DNA from: Pseudomonadota bacterium
GTDB taxonomy: Bacteria > Pseudomonadota > Gammaproteobacteria > Steroidobacterales > Steroidobacteraceae
Reading direction: 5' to 3'
NCBI GenBank assembly: GCA_021850555.1
Contig: JAJZLX010000715.1
Span: 1 to 16,169 of the forward strand
Length of the DNA: 16,169 bases
The position numbers were made by a program, and so were the translations under genes. The notes under the pieces were generated by a model. That model made no database searches. It saw nothing but the letters and a program-made list of their open reading frames with translations, and was not told where the DNA came from. Within the stretch, counting starts at the first letter, position 1; every line of letters begins with the position of its first letter. This document shows, piece after piece, positions 7,031 to 14,384 of this stretch.

Positions 7031-7057
7031 GTATCGGCGGCCGATGGCCCATCTTGA
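7031..7057 (-). promoter_or_regulatory. FliA (sigma-28)-like promoter for motAB
   Basis: On the minus strand TCAAGATG (7057-7050), 11 nt, GCCGATAC (7038-7031) resembles the flagellar sigma-28 consensus TAAAGTTT-N11-GCCGATAA. The -10 matches at 7 of 8 positions and the -35 at 5 of 8, with exact spacing. It lies 91 bp upstream of the motA GTG. Class III control of motAB by FliA is normal in gammaproteobacteria, which strengthens the call. Confidence 0.6.
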
Positions 7058-7069
7058 AGCGCAGAGCCC

Positions 7070-7118
7070 CTGAAATGTGACCGCCGCCGTGTAAAATCCG
7101 CTTTGTGCCGCATGCGGC
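7070..7118 (+). promoter_or_regulatory. Aminotransferase promoter and 12-bp palindrome
   Basis: CTGAAA (7070-7075), a 16-nt spacer and TAAAAT (7092-7097) form a plausible sigma-70 promoter, with 4 of 6 and 5 of 6 matches. Shortly downstream lies the perfect palindrome GCCGCATGCGGC (7107-7118), followed by GAGGAG before the GTG start. The palindrome is in the predicted leader and could be an operator or a short hairpin. Confidence 0.4.
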
Positions 7119-7137
7119 TTGCGGCGAGGAGAATCCT

Positions 7138-8328
7138 GTGCTCGAGCATCTCGATCGTCTGGCGCCGGACCCCATACTGGGTCTCATGGCCGCCTTCCGT
7201 GCGGATACCGATCCTCGCAAGGTCGATCTGGGGGTCGGGGTCTACCGGGACGAGGGGGGCGAGACCCCGGTCATGCAAGCCGTGCGCGAAGCCGAGCGGG
7301 AAGTGCTGGAGCGCCAGACGACCAAGACTTATGTGGCGCCCGCAGGCAACCCGGGGTTCAACGAGGCCATCGGACGCCTGGTTCTCGGAGAAGGGCATTC
7401 GGCGCTGTCCGGCGGACGTGTCCGTGTCGTTCAAGCTCCCGGTGGCTGTGGCGCGTTGCGCTTGGGCGCGGAGCTGATCCGCGCTGCAGCGCCCGACGCC
7501 GTGGTGTACGTCAGCAACCCTACCTGGGCCAATCACGTGCCGCTGCTTTCAGGGTGCGGGCTTGCGCTCGAGCGCTATCCCTACCTCGATGCCGCCACGG
7601 GCGGGGTGGCCTTCGATGCGATGATGGGCGCGCTGGATGCGCTGCCCCCGCGCTCCGTGGTGCTGCTGCATGCCTCATGTCACAACCCCACGGGAGCGGA
7701 TCTTGCCGAAGGCCAGTGGCGGGAGGTCCTGTCGCTGATCCGGCGCCGCGCGCTGCTGCCCTTCATCGACATTGCCTACCAGGGCCTCGGCGGGGGATTG
7801 GCCGAGGACGCCTTCGCACCGCGGCTGTTGTGCGCGGAGCTGCCCGAGGCGCTGGTCGCGGTGTCCTGCTCGAAGAATTTCGGCCTCTATCGCGAGCGGG
7901 TCGGCGCCCTGGTCTCGCTCAGCCGGACGGAGACGGAAGCCGACGCTGCGCTCAGCCAGCTGGTGCGCATCGCCAGGGGCCTTTATTCCATGCCCCCGGA
8001 CCACGGCGCCGCGATCGTTGCGCGGATCCTGGGCAGCGGGTTGCGCGACTCGTGGGAGCGGGAGCTCTCGGCCATGCGCGGGCGGATCCTCGAATTGCGC
8101 GCGCAGGCGGCGCGGGCGCTGGCAGCGGCCTGCCCGAGCAGGGATTTCGGCCACATCGTCCGTCAGAAGGGCATGTTCTCATACCTCGGAATCGACAAGG
8201 ACGTGGTCCGCCGGCTCCGCGACCAGCATCACGTGTACATGACCGACGACAGCCGCATCAACATCGCCGGGCTGCGGCACGAGAACATCCCGTATTTCGC
8301 CGAGGCGGTGGCCAAAGCCCTCGGCTAG
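7138..8328 (+). CDS. Class I aspartate/aromatic-amino-acid aminotransferase
   Basis: 396-aa PLP enzyme of the AspC/TyrB type, moving an amino group between aspartate or an aromatic amino acid and 2-oxoglutarate. Catalytic residues fall on E. coli AspC positions: W130 (NPTW), N183 (HNPTG), D211 and Y214 (DIAYQG), PLP lysine K246 (SCSKNFGLY), R254 (ERVG) and substrate-carboxylate R373 (SRINIAG). Start GTG 7138 is chosen because GAGGAG lies upstream and LEHLDRLAPDPILGLMAAF aligns with AspC residue 2 onward; GTG 7105 would add 11 atypical residues. AspC versus TyrB specificity cannot be decided here, so no symbol is given. It diverges from motA, and its stop is 9 bp from the folA stop. Confidence 0.93.
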   Translation: MLEHLDRLAPDPILGLMAAFRADTDPRKVDLGVGVYRDEGGETPVMQAVREAEREVLERQTTKTYVAPAGNPGFNEAIGRLVLGEGHSALSGGRVRVVQAPGGCGALRLGAELIRAAAPDAVVYVSNPTWANHVPLLSGCGLALERYPYLDAATGGVAFDAMMGALDALPPRSVVLLHASCHNPTGADLAEGQWREVLSLIRRRALLPFIDIAYQGLGGGLAEDAFAPRLLCAELPEALVAVSCSKNFGLYRERVGALVSLSRTETEADAALSQLVRIARGLYSMPPDHGAAIVARILGSGLRDSWERELSAMRGRILELRAQAARALAAACPSRDFGHIVRQKGMFSYLGIDKDVVRRLRDQHHVYMTDDSRINIAGLRHENIPYFAEAVAKALG

Positions 8329-8337
8329 CGGCCGCAG

Positions 8338-8868
8338 TCAGTACGCCCCGGGAGCCTGCGGGCTGCTCTTGCGCTCGAGGGTCATGAAGGTGAGCGCGTA
8401 GGGATTGCGCTCGTCGGCCGGCTGCCGGTGACATTCGACGTCCGCCCATTGGGTGGGGTCCAGAGCGGGGAAGAATGTGTCGCCCTCGACGTCGGCATGC
8501 ACCAGCGTCAGGTAGATGCGGCGCGCGAACGGCATCAGCAGCCGGTAGACCTCCGCGCCGCCGATGCCGACCAGTTCCTCGCAGTCCCGCGCGCATCCGA
8601 GCGCCTGCCCCAGCGAATGCACCGCCAGCACACCCTCGGCGCACCACTCGCGTTCCCGTGTCAACACCAGGTTGCGCCGGCCGGGAAGCGGCCTGCCTAT
8701 CGAATCGAAGGTTCTGCGGCCCATCAACACCGGCTTGCCGAGTGTTGCGGCCTTGAAGCGCCGAAGGTCCTCCGGCAGCCGCCAGGGCAGGCGGTTGTCG
8801 CGGCCGATACAGCCGTTTTCCGCCATGGCCACGATGAGCGAGACCAGGGGCTGGCGCTGGATGCTCAT
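8338..8868 (-). CDS. folA: Dihydrofolate reductase
   Basis: NADPH-dependent reduction of dihydrofolate to tetrahydrofolate, the target of trimethoprim; cytoplasmic. The 176-aa product shows IGRDNRLPWRLPEDL with the substrate-binding acid at D34 (E. coli D27), KPVLMGRRTFDSIGRPLPGRR (NADPH site), GIGGAEVY (111-118) and DVEGDTFFP. ATG 8868 is preferred; GTG 8901 in the same frame adds 11 residues before the usual N-terminus. No strong Shine-Dalgarno is seen. It is the last gene of the run that contains thyA, 63 bp after kup, and its start region shares a 20-nt motif with that of thyA. The C-terminus has about 12 residues beyond the E. coli enzyme. Confidence 0.96.
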   Translation of the reverse strand: MSIQRQPLVSLIVAMAENGCIGRDNRLPWRLPEDLRRFKAATLGKPVLMGRRTFDSIGRPLPGRRNLVLTREREWCAEGVLAVHSLGQALGCARDCEELVGIGGAEVYRLLMPFARRIYLTLVHADVEGDTFFPALDPTQWADVECHRQPADERNPYALTFMTLERKSSPQAPGAY

Positions 8869-8885
8869 CGCGGGCGGCTGATCCC
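8864..8885 (-). promoter_or_regulatory. folA copy of the thyA/folA start-region motif
   Basis: Minus strand: GGGATCAG (8885-8878), CC (8877-8876), GCCCGCGATGAG (8875-8864), including the folA ATG. The thyA start has the same two blocks without the CC. Role unknown; it could act in translation initiation or as a shared binding site. Confidence 0.45.
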
Positions 8886-8931
8886 ACGGCAAGATGCGCA
8901 CCGGGCAAAGCAGTCCAATCCCAGCCTCATG

Positions 8932-10806
8932 CTAGATCTCGACCACGGTGTTCAGCGTCACCACGCCGCGGGAGGGCATGCGGAAGAACTCGGCCGCCTG
9001 GGTGCTGTGGCGCTGCATGCGAGCAAAGAGATTCCGCTGCAGACCCCGCCAGCCCGGCAGCTCCCTGGCGCGCACCACGTGCTGTCCGACGAAGAACGAG
9101 CTGTCTTCCATGAAGACCGTCAGGCCGCGGGTCCGGCAGGCTTTGAGCGCCTCCCCGACGTCGGGCGTTTCCATGAAGCCGAAACGCGCCGCGACCAGGT
9201 AGACCCCGGGAAGCACCTCGTCGATGTCGACGCGGTGCGCGGGGTCCTGGCGCGGCGAGCGCACGATCTCCATGTTGAGGATGATGAGCCGTTCGTGGAC
9301 GACGTGATTGTGCTCGAGATTGCGGATGAGCGCAGAGGGCACGAGGTCGGGCGTGCTGGCGAGGAACACGGCGGTGCCGGGCACGCGCTTGGCACCCGCG
9401 AGCAGCTTCTGCAGCTCGCCTCGCGGGACGGCCTGCCGGGCGAGCGCCGCACGCAGCTCGATCCGCCCGCTGCGCCAGGTGATGAACGCCGTGAACAGCA
9501 CGACCGCGAGGGCGAGCGGAATCCATCCTCCCGTCGGCACTTTGGTCATGTTGCCCAACACGAATATGGAATCGACCACGAACAACAGTCCGAAGAGCAG
9601 CGCCACGATCCACTTCGGCCAGTTCCACTGATCGAGCGCGACGAAGGCGCCGAGAATGGTCGTGATCAGCATCGTGCCGACCACGGCCGAGCCGTATGCG
9701 CCCGAGAGCGCATCGGAGGAGCCGAAGCCCACCACGAAGCCGATCACCGCGATGCACACCAGCCAGTTGACCACCGGAACGTAGATCTGGCCGAGCTCGG
9801 TGGCCGAGGTCTGCAGCACACGGATGCGCGGCAGCAGGTCGAGCTGCACAGCCTGGCGCGCCATGGAGAACGCCCCCGATATGACCGCCTGCGAGGCAAT
9901 GACGGTGGCCGCGGTCGCGAGGATCACCATCCAGGGCAGCGCCGAGGCGGACACCATGTAGTAAAGCGCAAGTGGAATGAAGCGACCGTGTGAGAGCTGC
10001 AGCGCACCCTGGCCGAGGTAGTTGAGCAGCAGCGCCGGCCAGACGAGCATGAACCAGGCGATGCGCACCGGCTGCTTGCCGAAGTGGCCCATGTCGGCGT
10101 AGAGCGCCTCGCCGCCGGTGAGCGCCAGAAACACCGCGCCGATGATGCCGAACGAAGCTTCCGGACGGTGAGCGAGCAGCTCGATGCCGTAGAGCGGATC
10201 TGTCGCGTAGAGCACCACGGGATCGGCGCGGATCGCCTCGATCCCCGTGAGCGCAAGCACCACGAACCACACGATCATGACGGGACCGAACAGGGCGCCG
10301 ACCTTGGCCGTGCCGCGGCGTTGGTAGGCGAACAGACCCAGGATGACCCCGACGGTGATCGGTATGACCGCGTGCACGAGGCCGGGGTCGAGCACCTGAA
10401 CGCCCTCCACCGCGCTCAGCACCGAGATCGCCGGAGTGATCAGCGAGTCGCAGAAGAAGAACGCCGTGCCTGCCAGCGCGAGCCATACCACCATGCGCGC
10501 CCAGAGGCTCCCGGCGATGCAGTGCCGCTGGGCCAGCGCGAACATGGCGAGGATGCCGCCCTCGCCGTCATTGTCGGCGCGCATGATGATGCTGATGTAC
10601 TTGACGGTGACCGAGATGGTGAGGGCCCACAAGATGAGCGACAGCGAGCCGAGCACCGCCAGATGGTTGAAGCGGCCCGCTTCGGTCAGGGTCTCCTGCA
10701 GCGCATAGAGTGGACTCGTGCCGATGTCGCCATAGACGACGCCGACGGCGCCGATGACGGCCGCCAGAGTCCAGCCGCGGCCCGTACGATGGGTCGTCGC
10801 GCCCAT
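8932..10806 (-). CDS. kup: KUP/HAK/KT-family potassium uptake protein
   Basis: 624-aa inner-membrane K+ transporter, probably K+/H+ symport. It carries the family signatures GDIGTSPLYAL (26-36), ADNDGEGG (77-84), ITPAISVLSAVEG (about 123-135) and GGEALYADMGHFG (231-243). About twelve hydrophobic segments occupy the first 450 residues, and a hydrophilic cytoplasmic domain of about 170 residues follows. Length matches E. coli Kup (622). ATG 10806 is chosen because MGATTHRTGRGWTLAAVIGAVG reaches the first helix directly; the frame is open further upstream but without family similarity. It begins 5 nt after the SET-gene stop, and the sequence before its ATG is CCTCC, the opposite of a Shine-Dalgarno, so reinitiation from the upstream gene is likely. 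Confidence 0.96.
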   Translation of the reverse strand: MGATTHRTGRGWTLAAVIGAVGVVYGDIGTSPLYALQETLTEAGRFNHLAVLGSLSLILWALTISVTVKYISIIMRADNDGEGGILAMFALAQRHCIAGSLWARMVVWLALAGTAFFFCDSLITPAISVLSAVEGVQVLDPGLVHAVIPITVGVILGLFAYQRRGTAKVGALFGPVMIVWFVVLALTGIEAIRADPVVLYATDPLYGIELLAHRPEASFGIIGAVFLALTGGEALYADMGHFGKQPVRIAWFMLVWPALLLNYLGQGALQLSHGRFIPLALYYMVSASALPWMVILATAATVIASQAVISGAFSMARQAVQLDLLPRIRVLQTSATELGQIYVPVVNWLVCIAVIGFVVGFGSSDALSGAYGSAVVGTMLITTILGAFVALDQWNWPKWIVALLFGLLFVVDSIFVLGNMTKVPTGGWIPLALAVVLFTAFITWRSGRIELRAALARQAVPRGELQKLLAGAKRVPGTAVFLASTPDLVPSALIRNLEHNHVVHERLIILNMEIVRSPRQDPAHRVDIDEVLPGVYLVAARFGFMETPDVGEALKACRTRGLTVFMEDSSFFVGQHVVRARELPGWRGLQRNLFARMQRHSTQAAEFFRMPSRGVVTLNTVVEI

Positions 10807-10811
10807 GGAGG

Positions 10812-11462
10812 TCAGCGCCGCCGGCGTGCCTTGGCGCGCGCGGGGTGCTTGGAGCGTTTTGCGCTCGCCCCTGAAGCGCGTTTCACCGATGGGGCGGAGC
10901 CGCGCTTCGTCTTGATGCGCACGCCCTCTGCGGAGCGGGGCTTGCGCGGCGGCTTGCGGGCTTTTCCGCCGGTCCGCGTGCGCGGCTCGGGCTTCTTCGG
11001 CGGCCAGAGCATGGTGCCGCGGCAACTGTCATGACCGCAACGGCAGGCGTAAATCTCATCGACGTTGGGCGGGTCGTCCGCGTCGCGGCCGAGCTGATAG
11101 TCGTAGCTCAGCTCCTCGCCCGGCTGGATGGTGCGGATGGCCTCGATGAACACCCGTTTGGCTTCGATCACCGACTCGCAGTTGGGGTCGCAGGAATGAT
11201 TGATGAAGCGCGAGTCGTTGCCGTCGACCCCGCCGTCGAGCACCGTCTTCGAGTCGACGATGAACAGAAAAGTGTGGCTGTCGCTCTCGTCCTTGCCCTC
11301 GTAGCGGCGGTCGGCCTCCTCGTGCGTGACCCGCTCGCCGAGATACTCGATGATGCGCGTGCCCTTGCGGATGCGCCGCAGCGCGAATGCGCCGAGGCCG
11401 TGAACCGGCGATCTGCGCACTTGGAACCATGGCGCGCCTCTTGTGGAGCTGACGTTCTTCAT
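10812..11462 (-). CDS. SET-domain protein (putative protein-lysine methyltransferase) with basic tail
   Basis: 216-aa protein with a complete SET fold by motif. Residues 21-27 (HGLGAFA) give the SAM-binding GxG, residues 85-95 (RFINHSCDPNC) the pseudoknot NHSC, and GEELSYDY (115-122) the catalytic Tyr segment. A post-SET zinc motif CRCGHDSC (140-147) would bind zinc with C91. Residues about 155-216 are rich in Lys, Arg, Pro, Ala and Ser, like a histone-H1 tail, suggesting DNA or RNA contact. SET enzymes methylate lysines using SAM; the bacterial substrate is unknown. ATG 11462 lies 8 nt after the thyA stop without a Shine-Dalgarno. GTG 11468 is an in-frame alternative. Confidence 0.88.
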   Translation of the reverse strand: MKNVSSTRGAPWFQVRRSPVHGLGAFALRRIRKGTRIIEYLGERVTHEEADRRYEGKDESDSHTFLFIVDSKTVLDGGVDGNDSRFINHSCDPNCESVIEAKRVFIEAIRTIQPGEELSYDYQLGRDADDPPNVDEIYACRCGHDSCRGTMLWPPKKPEPRTRTGGKARKPPRKPRSAEGVRIKTKRGSAPSVKRASGASAKRSKHPARAKARRRR

Positions 11463-11470
11463 GGGCACCG

Positions 11471-12265
11471 TCAGACGGACACTGGTGCGCTGATGGGCGG
11501 GTGATGCCGGTAGTTCACGAACTCGAAATCCTCGAACGCATAGTCGAAGAGGGTGGGCGGGCGCCTGCGGATGGTGAGCCTCGGAGGGGGAAACGGCTCG
11601 CGAGAGAGCTGCAGCCGCGCCTGATCGAGGTGATTCAGGTACAGATGGCAGTCCCCGCCCGTCCAGATGAACTCGCCGGGCTCGAGGCCGCACTGCTGGG
11701 CGAACATGTGCGTGAGCAGCGCATAGCTGGCGATGTTGAACGGCACCCCGAGAAACACATCGGCGCTGCGCTGATAGAGCTGGCAGGAGAGCCGCCCGCC
11801 GGCTACGTGGAACTGGAAGAGCGCGTGGCAGGGCATGAGGCGCATGTGCTCGAGCTCCCCGACGTTCCATGCGCTCACCACGATGCGGCGGGAGTCCGGG
11901 TCGCGGCGGATCAGATCGAGCGCGGCGCTGATCTGATCGATGACCCGTCCGTCCGGCGCGGGCCAGGCGCGCCATTGTCTGCCGTAAACCGGGCCCAGCT
12001 CGCCCTGGGCATCGGCCCACTCGTCCCAAATGCTCACGCCGTGCTCGCGCAGCCAGGCGACGTTCGTCTCGCCGCGAAGGAACCACAGAAGCTCGTAAAC
12101 CACCGAGCGCAGGTGGATGCGCTTGGTGGTCACCAGGGGGAAGCCTCGTCCGAGATCGAAGCGCATCTGCTCGCCGAACCTCGAGAGGGTGCCGGTGCCG
12201 GTGCGATCGTTCTTCGGCGTGCCGCCTTCCAGAATGCGGCTCATCAGGTCCAGGTAAGGTCTCAT
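11471..12265 (-). CDS. thyA: Thymidylate synthase
   Basis: Makes dTMP from dUMP with methylene-tetrahydrofolate, releasing dihydrofolate for FolA. The 264-aa product equals E. coli ThyA in length, and key residues share its numbering: R21, catalytic C146 (MPCHALFQF), R126/R127 ([10 protein letters not shown]), D169 and N177 ([14 protein letters not shown]). C-terminal PVSV also resembles the family end. ATG 12265 lies 21 nt after the lgt stop, with AGG near the expected ribosome-site distance. thyA directly after lgt is a common gammaproteobacterial arrangement. Confidence 0.98.
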   Translation of the reverse strand: MRPYLDLMSRILEGGTPKNDRTGTGTLSRFGEQMRFDLGRGFPLVTTKRIHLRSVVYELLWFLRGETNVAWLREHGVSIWDEWADAQGELGPVYGRQWRAWPAPDGRVIDQISAALDLIRRDPDSRRIVVSAWNVGELEHMRLMPCHALFQFHVAGGRLSCQLYQRSADVFLGVPFNIASYALLTHMFAQQCGLEPGEFIWTGGDCHLYLNHLDQARLQLSREPFPPPRLTIRRRPPTLFDYAFEDFEFVNYRHHPPISAPVSV

Positions 12266-12280
12266 CGCGGGCCTGATCCC
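12261..12280 (-). promoter_or_regulatory. thyA copy of the thyA/folA start-region motif
   Basis: Minus strand: GGGATCAG (12280-12273) followed directly by GCCCGCGATGAG (12272-12261), including the thyA ATG. All 20 nt recur at the folA start, where CC is inserted between the blocks. The motif begins inside the 21-bp lgt-thyA gap. Confidence 0.45.
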
Positions 12281-12286
12281 GGGGCT

Positions 12287-13093
12287 TTACTGCGCGGGCG
12301 CGAAATTACCCGAGCGCAGGCGAGTCTTGCGCGCGTACACGAGCAATCCGATGCCGATCAGGATCATGGGGAATGACAGCACCTGCCCCATGGTGAGCCA
12401 ACCCCAGGCGAGGTAGCCGAGCTGCGGGTCCGGCAGGCGGATGAATTCCATCAGAAACCGGAACGTGCCGTACAGCAGCAGGAACAGCCCCGTGGGAGCG
12501 AGCCGCGAGCGAGGCCGCGACGTGAACCACCACACCACTACGAAGGTCACGATGCCTTCTAGGAAGCCCTCGTAGAGCTGCGAGGGCTGGCGCACCACCC
12601 CGTGGTACAGGAACCCCCAGGGCAGCGTGGTGGGCTTGCCCCAGAGCTCGCCGTTGATGAAGTTGCCCATGCGGCCGAAGAACAGCCCCGGAGCAATCAG
12701 CGGCGCGATGAAGTCGAGCACGTCCGCCAGGCTGCGGCCGCGGCGCCAGGCGAATATCGCGAGCGCGAGGATGCCCCCGATGAATCCGCCGTGGATGGAC
12801 ATGCCCCCGTCCCAGACCTCGATCGGGTACCAGGGGTTGTGCCGCGTCCAGAACGTCATGCCGTAGATCAGCACGTAGCCGAGGCGGCCGCCGAGCAACC
12901 CGCCCAGCATGCCAAAGAAGATCACGTCATCGACATCCACCGGCTTCCAGGTCGAGCCCGGCCGTGAGGCGCGATAGCGCCCCAATCCCCAGCCGGAGGC
13001 GAACCCGATCAGGTACATGATGCCGTACCAGTGCACCTTGAGCGGGCCGATGCGGAAGGCGATGGGATTGATATTGGGGTATCGGATCATCAT
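12287..13093 (-). CDS. lgt: Prolipoprotein diacylglyceryl transferase
   Basis: Inner-membrane enzyme that moves diacylglyceryl from phosphatidylglycerol onto the lipobox Cys of prolipoproteins, the first step of lipoprotein maturation. The 268-aa product has about seven hydrophobic segments and the signature GRMGNFINGELWG (140-152), HWYG (21-24), GGRLGYVL (68-75), SIHGGFIGG (99-107; H101 matches E. coli H103) and MEFIRLPDPQLG. ATG 13093 or 13090 is the start; the gene lies 12 nt after the rlmI stop and has no Shine-Dalgarno. C-terminal length is normal. Confidence 0.97.
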   Translation of the reverse strand: MMIRYPNINPIAFRIGPLKVHWYGIMYLIGFASGWGLGRYRASRPGSTWKPVDVDDVIFFGMLGGLLGGRLGYVLIYGMTFWTRHNPWYPIEVWDGGMSIHGGFIGGILALAIFAWRRGRSLADVLDFIAPLIAPGLFFGRMGNFINGELWGKPTTLPWGFLYHGVVRQPSQLYEGFLEGIVTFVVVWWFTSRPRSRLAPTGLFLLLYGTFRFLMEFIRLPDPQLGYLAWGWLTMGQVLSFPMILIGIGLLVYARKTRLRSGNFAPAQ

Positions 13094-13105
13094 GGGAGGG
13101 CAAGT

Positions 13106-14329
13106 CTACCCGAGCTCGAGCGTCACGCGGCAAAAGAGCGCCTTGAGGTAGCGCGTCTCGGGGATGGCGGGATGGATGGGGTGGTCGGGCGACTGGCCGC
13201 CCGCCTCCAGGATCTGCACGCCCCGGCCGCTGTGGCGGGCTGCGGCCTGAAGGATCTCGGTGAGCGCCTCGGGCGCGAGGTGATAGGAGCAGGAGCAGGA
13301 CACCAGCAATCCCTCGCCCTCGATGAGCGAGAGCGCGAGCTGATTGAGTTTGCGGTAGGCGGCCTGCCCGCGGGGAATGTCCTTCTTGCGCTTGATGAAC
13401 GCCGGCGGATCGAGCACGACGACATCGAAGCGCTCTCCGCGCTCGTGCAGGCTCTTCAGCGCCTCGAACGCGTCGGCATGCAGGGTCTGCAGGCCGTGAC
13501 CGTTGGCCCGCGCGTTGCGCTCGGCATAGCGCAGCGCGCTCTCCGAGGAATCGACGCAGCAGGCCGATGCCGCGCCCGCCCGCAGCGCCGTGATCCCCCA
13601 GGCGCCCACGTAGCTGCACACATCCAGCACGCGTGCGCCCGGCCACAGGTATCGCGCCAGCCGGGCCCGATTGCCGCACTGGTCGTAGAACCACCCGGTC
13701 TTCTGCCCGTGCGCGAGGGGTGCGGTAAAGCGCAGCCCGGCCTCGTGGACCGTGATTTCCTCGGGAATCTCGCCGAAGGCGGCCTGCGAGACCTGCGGAA
13801 GCTGCTCGAGCAGACGGGCTCCCGAATCGTTCTTCCAGTAAAAGCCGGCCGGGCGGAGCAGTTCCCGCACGGCCTGCTCGACCGTCTCTTTCAGTCTTTC
13901 CATGCCGGCCGTGGCGATCTGTCCCACGATGAGGTCTGCGTAGCGGTCGAGCACCAGGCCCGGAAGGCCGTCCGACTCCCCGAATACGAGGCGGTAATAC
14001 GGCTCGCGGCAGAGTCGCTCGCGCAGCGTGAGCGCCGTTCGCAACCGATGCTCGATGAGCGCGAGGTCGACAGGATGCGCCGCATCCCTGCTGAGAATTC
14101 GCGCGCAGATCAATGCGTGCGGATTGACGTATGCGTAGCCGAGAAATTGCCCGCGATGGGACTGGATCTGCGCCGGCTCCCCGGGAGTGAACGCCTTGAG
14201 CGGCGTGTCGGCCGCGACCTCATTGCTGAAGACCCATGGATGCCCGGCGGCGATGCGGCGCTCTTCGCCGCGCTCGAGGCGCAGCACCCGCTGGGATTGC
14301 TCGGAATTGGGTGGGGAGGAGGCGCTCAA
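13106..14329 (-). CDS. rlmI: RlmI-type 23S rRNA (cytosine-5) methyltransferase
   Basis: SAM-dependent methyltransferase like E. coli RlmI, which makes m5C1962 of 23S rRNA. The order is an N-terminal PUA domain (about 15-85, [10 protein letters not shown]), a central domain with [14 protein letters not shown] (117-130) and [11 protein letters not shown] (207-217), SAM motif [13 protein letters not shown] (233-245), LDPPAF (306-311) and SCSCS (344-348), with the RlmI-like end [21 protein letters not shown]. The start is uncertain: TTG 14329 gives 407 aa, while GTG 14287 gives 393 and fits the E. coli length (396) better. Neither has a clear ribosome site. It heads the minus-strand run down to folA and diverges from the yyaL-like gene. 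Confidence 0.88.
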   Translation of the reverse strand: MSASSPPNSEQSQRVLRLERGEERRIAAGHPWVFSNEVAADTPLKAFTPGEPAQIQSHRGQFLGYAYVNPHALICARILSRDAAHPVDLALIEHRLRTALTLRERLCREPYYRLVFGESDGLPGLVLDRYADLIVGQIATAGMERLKETVEQAVRELLRPAGFYWKNDSGARLLEQLPQVSQAAFGEIPEEITVHEAGLRFTAPLAHGQKTGWFYDQCGNRARLARYLWPGARVLDVCSYVGAWGITALRAGAASACCVDSSESALRYAERNARANGHGLQTLHADAFEALKSLHERGERFDVVVLDPPAFIKRKKDIPRGQAAYRKLNQLALSLIEGEGLLVSCSCSYHLAPEALTEILQAAARHSGRGVQILEAGGQSPDHPIHPAIPETRYLKALFCRVTLELG

Positions 14330-14367
14330 GGCGGATGTTCAGGCGGCGGGCGGATGCGAGGGTGCGG

Positions 14368-14377
14368 CAGTATACTG
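14368..14377. promoter_or_regulatory. Palindromic bidirectional -10 element
   Basis: CAGTATACTG is a perfect 10-bp palindrome in the 55-bp gap between rlmI and the yyaL-like gene. It gives TATACT as a -10 on plus (14371-14376) and on minus (14374-14369), 5 of 6 consensus bases each. No recognisable -35 is present either way. Start sites would be near 14383 (plus) and 14362 (minus). Confidence 0.5.
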
Positions 14378-14384
14378 GAATGCG

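Noticed and set aside
8428..9993. 521-codon plus-strand frame across folA and kup
   Set aside because: It covers two certain genes in antisense, and its composition (Arg/His/Asp/Gln-rich) is typical of reverse-strand frames in GC-rich DNA.
10807..12086. Long upstream extensions of the kup and SET frames
   Set aside because: They read through thyA or the SET gene in another frame and carry no family similarity.
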